From: Plazaster borealis
Taxonomy: Eukaryota > Echinodermata > Asteroidea > Forcipulatida > Labidiasteridae
Assembly: GCA_021014325.1 (NCBI GenBank)
Contig: CM037463.1
Coordinates: forward strand, 7,881,001 to 7,945,000
Length of the DNA: 64,000 bases
Direction: 5' to 3'
Shown: piece after piece, positions 35,501-44,500 of the stretch
Layout of the letters: each line of letters opens with the position of its first letter
How positions within the stretch are numbered: the first letter of the stretch is position 1
The notes under the pieces: generated by a model
The model's input: the letters and a program-made list of their open reading frames with translations, nothing else
Told to the model about the DNA's origin: nothing
Databases searched by the model: none
Made by a program: the position numbers and the translations under genes

Positions 35501-38500
35501 CCAGTGGTGCAGAATAGAATGCAGCCGTTATTGTGTGGCAGTTTGCTATCCAAGCGGACCTGGTAACCAACGGTATCCCCCACTGTTTCCCTACGCTCCT
35601 GGGATACTCGATCAGCGACGGACACAGCACTTATGCGTCTTGGCTGCAAAGAGAAAAGCAAAAACGCATTGACAATTCAGGGAACGTTTTTTGTCCAGCA
35701 ATGTTGCATAGCAAATTATTTAGACTGCATGTGCTTTGTGCACACTGAATGATAACTTTGTGCGGCAATTGATGATTTTTAAGCAGGAATTTATACTTTT
35801 TGTGTATTTGTTTTATAATGAAATCGTTCACCGCATTCAGTGCAAATGTCAACACACTTTCCAGGATCGACCTGGATCCACAAAACACAAGTGTGGAAGA
35901 GTGTACAACGCAAAATGTATGACAAATTGGGAGTGAAAACAATGTGTTTTATTTTATAGTGGATTGAGATAAGACAGTTCCACCAACAAAAGGGATGTCA
36001 ATCTTTCTCACTGGATAGCATCTGGGGCTAACATTTCCAAGAAAAAGCAAGGTCCCTTTTTCTTTTTACTGTTGGCTTCGTTTAAAGGTATTGTACATTT
36101 TTGGTAACAGCTTAAAATCAGTGTCCACAATTTGTGTGATTCAACAGATGCATGAACAAGCAAACCTGTGAAAGTTTGAGCTCAATTAGTCATCAAGGTC
36201 ACGAGAAAATAGTGAAAAGAGACCTTATGTGTTTTCTGTTTTTTCAAAATATTGCGCGTGAAAAAAACTATTGTTTTACTTATTTCTCAGAAACGATAGC
36301 ATTTTAGGCACAAATATTTCAAGGAACCCTTTCTACCATTACTTACTTTAAATCATGTAAGTTATATGTGAATCTGTGAACATTGTGTTTTTCGATCTTA
36401 CCAATAGTGTACAGGGCCTTTAAAGGGTCTGTATAATAGAAATGACTCAAAAAATTAATGACAATAAAAACTTACTTGGTAATAAGAAGTACAGCAGCTT
36501 TGGATAGTATAATGCTTTTTGAGAAACTTTTCACTTAGAAGTAATGCGGTTATTTTATCAAAAAAAAGTAGAATCTGAGAAGCGTTATTGACAGTAACAT
36601 TTCTCAGATTATTCTTTCTGCCTGGACATAACCGCTCCAGATTTTTTTTTCAAAAGGTGGTAGCGTTTTTGAGATATTGCTGAAAATCTGGAGCGGTTAT
36701 GTCCACGCAGGAAGAATAATCTGCATTGGAATACACACTCTGAGAAGCGTTACCGTAACGCTCAATATTCAAAATATTTTGGGGATAAAAAGTGATAACT
36801 TTTTCCATAACAGCAGTCCTTCGAAGTAAAAAGTCTCTTAAAATGCATTATACTATCCAAAGCTGCTGTACTTCTTACCAAGTAAATTTTATTGCCATAA
36901 ATTTTCAGAGTCATTACCAAACGTGTACGATGCCTTTAAACGTCCAAAAGTTTTAATAAACCCATTCAGATGCATTTAGAAAGGCTGGGGGTGTAACGTG
37001 TACATCCTTACAATACATTTTTCTGAGAATTTTTACCTGCGTAACGACGATATTACACTGTGCCCCCTTCTCCTCATGTATCCACTCCTCCAGCAGGTAC
37101 TGAGGAACCTGGGTAGTCTTGCCGCATCCCGTCTCTCCTTCAAGCACGATGACTTGATTCTCTCGGATCAGAGTTAGGATTTCCTTCCTGAAACATCAAT
37201 GTGGTTTGGATTCACTAAACAGATCAGATTTTTTCCCTTCAAGTGCAAGGATTTAGGATAGCTCTTCATTAGCCCAGAATCCATGTTGATATTTTTTTCA
37301 AGCCTGGAAAATTCATCTTTGAGAGGGCAACACTGTTTTCATTTTGCAAAGGGCACTTCCACTGGAAAAACATAAGTCTATGGAAATATTTTGAAGGGGG
37401 CACCAAGGCCAAGACCAGGAAAACAGAGTACATTGCCATAGATTGGGGGTTGGGTTCTCGCTCAAAGTTAATGGTTTTTTTCCCCCGCAGGACTTGAAAA
37501 GTACGAAGTATAGAGTCCTTGCACCAACATCACCGGTGGCTATTTTCTGCCACACTCACCATTTTTTGGAGTCAAGTTGTACGTAGATATTATGGTAAAA
37601 GTGTAAAAGCCACGTCGCCTAAAATGCGCACTACACTGTATAACACAGAGGGACACTGACTGCCAAAATGGTGCAACCAAGATTATTGTGGTGGTGATGA
37701 CGTCAGGTGAATTTTAACAATAGGGTGTTTTAAAAATCACTCTAGGGTCAAGAAAAAATATTAAATTTCTATTTAGTTTATACCCAAGAGATATTACCAC
37801 CGTGCGAATTTAAGATCCATTCAAATTTCACCTCTTGTCAGCAATCGGCAACTTCAATGCTGCAGCCCTGACGTCCGACACTCCCAGGTCATCATTAGTA
37901 TTCGATTCTAAGTTCAGCTGCCTCTCAGTCAGGTAGTTGTTCTTCCACTGGGCTCTGTTTGGCGTTAACTCCCTGTATGTTTTTCCTGTGATCACGTCGG
38001 AGATCTGATCGTCAGCCTCCATACCATCATCAAACTCAAAGCAGCTCTCTGCTAAACCGACACTAGAAGTTGTCGTTCTTTCCAGGGCAAGTGATTCTCT
38101 CTGCATCTGTTGAGTTATTAAAATGAAAATCCAAAATTCAAAATGCATGCAGAGTTCTCCCCAGGTTTTTTACACAGAACCAGGTAAACGATCAGAATCT
38201 GGAATCCAACCTCCCTAGGTATTTTGCCAAGGAACTTGCCAAAATCTTACAGAATCCCCAATCATAAGTCACTTTGTCCTAACCTTTTGATAAGATAAGG
38301 GAGGCGGAGCTGATCTGCAAATGTTTGCGCTTTATAAATTTCTCTTTTATTATTATTATAAGATATTTTGTCTCGCACCATGTTTTAAAGCAAGGTTGGG
38401 TTTGCTTTGACAAGCAACCAAAAATACACACACCAGGAGTTTGAACTTAACCACTTCACATCCGATGACATGTTTGGACAGACTTACAGGGGACGTTATT

Positions 38501-41500
38501 TAATGCCAAGAACAACTTAGCCGGGCGCTTGACGTTTTTATCCACCTGGACTTTCCAGTGTGTAGCGTGCACAGACAGGCACCTACCCTGACACGCTTTG
38601 TTTCATCCGTACTTGAAGAGTGACAACAGGTTTTGTAAATTCCCTTCAGGGGGTTATTCCACACCTTTGTCCTGTATACAAGAATGGACAGACTGCCACC
38701 ATTGTTCGTCACTATATTCCGCTCAGTGGGAGGCAAGTCCGAGCGTTTCGTGATTCCAACATGGCAGATTTTCAGAAACGTGGCTCACGGCCGAGGTTCT
38801 GGGAATCACGGCGAGTGCCTATTCAATTTTCTCACATGACAACATCAAATCCCGGAACTAATTATAAGAACCTTTGTTGTCTTTCCTTTGTCAAGCCAGG
38901 GTTTCATTTATTTCAAAAGAAAACAATTTCTCAAGAAGCTCAAAAAAGTTCTGAAAAATAATACAGCGGGTGGGCAGGGAATTTTTTTCTTCATAACACC
39001 AACGTGAAGTGGTTAAAGAAGGTAGGTATGTAAGGGTAGAGAGAAAAATGTTAAATTACTAAGTTCTCAACAGTGTACTAGCTAACCTTTACATCTCCGA
39101 GTGCTCGACTGATTTCTGCTTCCAGGTTTCGTTCCAGCTTAACCCATTCTGGTCTACTCTCCTTCTTGAAATGCTCTTTAATTTCCTCTTTGTTGTGCGT
39201 AAATTCACCTTCAATCCTCGGCATATTATTCTCGTCCAATAAACCAAACTCCTTTGGAGATAACGAGAAACAAACAAACAATACATTTTAAAGAAAAATG
39301 TGCAGTTTAACACTTGTTTAACCCTAAAGGGCCCAAGTCCTTCAATATCCTCATTGCCAAAGTGCAGGATTGAGAAGGATTTGGGCTTTTAGGGATCTGC
39401 AACACAGGAGGATTTAGAAGGGTTTGGGCTACAATGAGTTTTTAGGTCTAAACTGTTAGGGTTAATGTAGAACTTTAACAAGTAACAATCCTGACAAAAA
39501 AATGTGCTTAAAATATTTGTATCAAAACATAATCACTGAATACTAGAATTCGTTCTTTAAATCAAATACAGGGCTTAGAATTAATTTTAAAGAGGAGAAG
39601 AATCTGTGGCAGATGACATCATTTGCAGACATAAACAAAAAAGTATTTCTTTACTTGACTGAAATTACACTTATGTATTATTCCGAAGTATCCAGTGAAA
39701 TCGTTTCATCAGAGTTGTGTTATTTCATTTTAAAGAAAAATGCAATTTGTATCGACTTGAAGCGATGGTCAGCCGACCATCTTTTGACCATGTGAGTTTT
39801 AATGCAAAAAGGTCCGTCTGACAGCTTAAAATCGTCACCATTTGCTCTCATTTTCTCAGTAGTCGTCACGGATGCACAAATGTAAACAGGTCAGTGGAAT
39901 GATATTTCATATTAAATCCTACCAGGGGCAACGCGCTGCATCGATCTCTCTCGTCAATAATCCCTGAAAGGAAGACACGAGCAAACAACGACGCTGATTG
40001 TCTCAAAAAGTGACTGCTAATTAAAGTTAGTTTCGAGACCCACTCATTTTCCAATAGATAGGGTCCTTATGAAAGTGGGAAAACAAATTACAAGTCTCTA
40101 ACCTCATGTTAAAACGGTTTAAAATGTCACTTTGTTTGATACCATTCAAGTGAAATTTCTGTCAAAATCCCCCCAAAAATTGATGACGCCACATTTCAAA
40201 TAATGGTCTAGTTATATAGAGCATTTTTCATTCATTCCTAAATTTTGATGATATTCAACCAAAGCGACATTGAATTTGACCTTTTGATTGCCTCAAAAAT
40301 TTCCTATTTGGAATGCACAAACCCATTTGTTTTTGACGTCCGATGATGTCATGTTTCAAATTTCCCTCTGAAAGAGTATCAAGTGTAATAACATTTTACA
40401 CAATTTTAACTGGAGGTTAGAGACTTAAGTTGTAATGTTTTCCCCACTTTCATTAAGAGTCTATCTATTTGAAATTGAGTGCATCACAAAACTGAATTTG
40501 ACCTTGGAGCCCCTCTTCAACAACTTGTGAGCACTTGTTACCTTTAGTTTAGCACATGCCAAATTTTGCTCTGAAAGAGTATCAAGTAAAATGACATTTT
40601 ACACCATTTTAACGTGAGGTTAGAGACTTGTAATGTTATCCCCACTTTCATTAGGAGTCTATCTATTGGAAATTGAGTGCATCAACAAAACTGAATTTGA
40701 CCTTGGAGCCCCTCTTCAAAAACGTTTTGTTACCTTTAGTTTAGCACACGCCAGAGCAGCGGCCATCTTCTCTGCCTGCACTCGCTTGGTACCCAAGCCC
40801 ACCACAGTGAATTCCTCAGGCCATGTCACTCTCAGCACACTCTGCTTCACTGGATCACCAGCCTTCTGCTCCAGTTTGTACTGGTATTTCGCAGTAGCAT
40901 CTTTAACGGCCAGGGCAAGGGTGTTGTGAAGACAACCCTTGGGGTTTTCAAATTCTACCAGGGCTTTCTCCCCTTCTTCGCTGAGAATAGAGGCTGTAAA
41001 GAATAATGTTAGTTGCATTTATTTGGGGTAATTAGACCCGGGCAATAAGGCCAAATAAAATAAAAAACATGTTTAGCGTCCTGCCTTTTTGAAAAAAGGA
41101 AGGAGGTTTTTTTTGGGGGGGGGGGCAGGGTTGTCAAAATGGCCGCCCGACAAGTTTTTTGAGACAACTGGCCGGGCTTTTTTTCAAGATGGTTGCCAGC
41201 TTTTTTCGGTGTGCTTTTTTCACTGTGCTAAAGTCGAAAATACGATCTTATTTATTAAAAAAAAATTGAAAAATCGTCAGGGATAATAAAAACTTATCAT
41301 TTTTTTCTTTCAAAAAAAAAAAAAAAAAAAAAAAAAAAGGAGGCGGCCTCTAAAAAGGAAGCGGGCGGGGACGCTAAACATGTTTTTTTTTATTTGGCCT
41401 AAAGGAAACTGCCTAATGATGGGCAAAGAATCTTCAAATGTTTTTTTATGAATCATCATTTTCAAAACATCATACCTGGAGGAATTAATCGTTGGGTAAG

Positions 41501-44500
41501 CCCCATCATGTATTATAGTAATTCCACAAATGTAAGGAATAAGGTGATGTGATATTTTCAATCAAAGTTGTAAGACTTGCTCGTACTTTGAAAACTTAGC
41601 GTTTTAGACACGTGTAGATGGTGGGCGTGGATATAATGGCGATAAGACCGATGTTAAAAGAGAGCCATAACAGCCCAATACTAAGGTGGGCTAACTGCCG
41701 CATAGCTTGAATGGATACGTTCCTGCCTATTAAGAAACACGTTACCGCAGGATCGAGCCTCACTAAACCCCCCTTTTTTTTCCATCCCCCAAAATAATAC
41801 TAATATTTTTCTTTACACGTTTGGTAATGACTCTGAAAATTTATGGCAATAAAAATTTACTTGGTAAAAAGTACAGCAGCTTTGGATAGTATAATGCATT
41901 TTGAGAGACGTTTTACTTCAAAGGACTGCACTTATGGAAAAATGTATCACTTTCTATCCCAAAAATATTTTGAATATATACGTCATCGTCCTAAATTGTA
42001 ACCGTTGCAGATAAAATAACCACTGCCTTTATTTTTAGACCGTGTCTAAATTGACAGCTTTGGCTGTGGCTGAAAGGGCCTATATTTCATCAATGTTTCC
42101 GCTGCAGCCACGATGTGGCCATCCTTAGCCAAAGTTAAACTAGAAACTGATGTGATAGTGATACTCTATTGTCGGTGACAATTACTTGATAGATTCAGAC
42201 ACTGTATACCGTAGCCCCATGTCTGTGGTGGCCAAGCGTGAACCCGTTTCATTTTCAATTCAATTCAATTCAGTTACTTTAGTCTTTATACCCAACATCA
42301 ACAAAAGGGTAGTTAAAAATTGGCATTGTCAGACCCAGTAACTGGGGCGCTGTACTTGTTTTTTCGAAATTTTGACATCTGCGGTCGTACTAGCGCCCCA
42401 GGAATGCGTTGCATATACGCACAGCGATCTTCAAATTGATATAAGTTGACACAAAAAATGCCTCAGAATGACAAAAATACCCAACAAAAAACGCCTTTAA
42501 CAGAGCTGCCAACCTTAAACTGGGCATTTCAGTATTCTTTAGGCTGAAAATCAGTATTTTGCCAATGAAATCAGTATTTTTCTGCGCGGCGCCGATACAC
42601 TTCTTGTACTCGACTACCCACTGGTAATTGAATTACCTTTTACGTATGCTTTGCTCATATTACATGTATTAAAAGCCAATAATTATGTCAGTGTTAAGTA
42701 AAATAAAATTTGCGTATCGGACCGCAATTTGCGTTACACTGTGCATGGGGAGAAGCCATACTGCAATTCTTTCCAATTAATGATATCAAAATACTTTAGT
42801 TTCTGTACCATCGTTTATTAAAATGAATAAAAAATGTTCACGTTTGCACAGGAAACACACCATTACAATACCACAGTGGAGGGCAGTCAAGTGTTTGAAG
42901 GACTTCGGCAAGTTTGTCAACTTGGCTTTCCAACCAATTCCATGTCCACCCATTGCATTCTTTACGCCTTTTATCACTATTTTGCATCAGATCTTGGCCT
43001 CCATTGCGTCGAAGATATCTTTCCTTTTCGTCATTTTTATTTCAATTGATGCAGCGATCGCGATGTTTCACACACTAAACAACGTCAACACGCTTGTTCC
43101 TTGCAGAAGTAAAATTTATCACAGTGTCTGTTTGCCGCCGCATCCCCCATACACGTGAGCATTAGAAAACTGCGGCGCCAGTCTCTACAAAAGCCATGGA
43201 GACATGTACTACAGAATGTATGCTGTACAAGGTGCATTGTGTCTCCGTTCAGTGCACGGAGATCTCTGGCAGTAGTTAAGTCCTTCAGCGCAATAGGTTA
43301 TGGTACCTAATAATAATATTATAAGCTCTGAAACGCGTGTGAATTCGCGGCTTTCATTTTTATTTATTACGATCTCATTGTTTGTACTGCATTTACACTG
43401 GGGCTTAAAAAGTATGATCGGCTTTTTCCAAATCCGTATTTTAAAACGCAAATTCGTACTTCCGTATTCTTGGTTGATTTCCGTATGAAATACGGAAAAT
43501 CCGTACTAGTTGGCAGCTCTGCTTTAAAAATGCCTACTTGCTTCTTCATATGTCAAAGATGCAACATCTGGCATTTAAATGTACTCACGATTTGGTTTTG
43601 AGCTGCAAATTTACGATTTTTGGAGAAACCACCATGACGTCAAACTCTCAGTTGGACCGACATTCATACTGTGTGCACTCGCCGCAGCGCGCGATTGCTG
43701 TGCGAATATACAATGCATTCCTGGGGCGCTAGTATGACCGCAGATGTCAAAATTTCGAAAAAAATGAGTACAGCGCCCCAGTTACTGGGTCTAGGCATTG
43801 CCCACATGCAGTAAAAACATTGAAAGATTAGTTTTTACTTTGTACTTAGGTAGTAGTGAGGCTAGGCCTACATAGAAAATAGGTACTAACATGACTAAAG
43901 TAGAATAGTACTAGTACTAGCAGTATACTATATTCTAAAGTAAAAGTATAAAAACTTAATTCTCTATAGTCATGACTCATAGTTCAGAGTTAACAACGGG
44001 TCGCACTAGAAGCCGACAACTGCCAAGGCCTGATGACAACTGCCGACAACAAATTTTAAATGCACTCTAACACAAGGTTTGAACAAAAATAAACCGTTAA
44101 ATTTATGTGTAAGAGTCATGTATCCAAATCACCTTCAATCTGTTGAAAAAGGTTTGTTTTTAATGGTAAAAAGGGTTTTTTTACCACGAATTAGTAACGA
44201 CAAGTACTGTCCACCTTGTTGTCTTTGGACCGTAAGTAGAAGATACCATTATACTACAGGGGGTGCAGAAAAAGGCAAGTTAAGTTGTATTTATTTTAAC
44301 GGTATCATTTGAAAAACCAACATGGTACTACTTGAGTAGTAAAATGACAGCCACTAATATTTCTATCTATGTCTTAAAAAAGGAAAGAACAAAATATAAC
44401 ATTAACAAGAACAAAAAAAGCTGTAAAAAAAAATAAAACAATAAAAAAACAAGCCCCTTAGCCTTAGAACTTACTCATTGCGTAATGGTATCGTCCAAGA

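Noticed and set aside
39866..40054. Possible extra DHX30 exon at about 39917-39957 (GGATTATTGACGAGAG with flanking CTTTCAG and GTAGGA)
   Set aside because: It has plausible splice sites, but its 41-base length breaks the phase between exons 2 and 3, and exons 2 and 3 already align without a gap to vertebrate DHX30.
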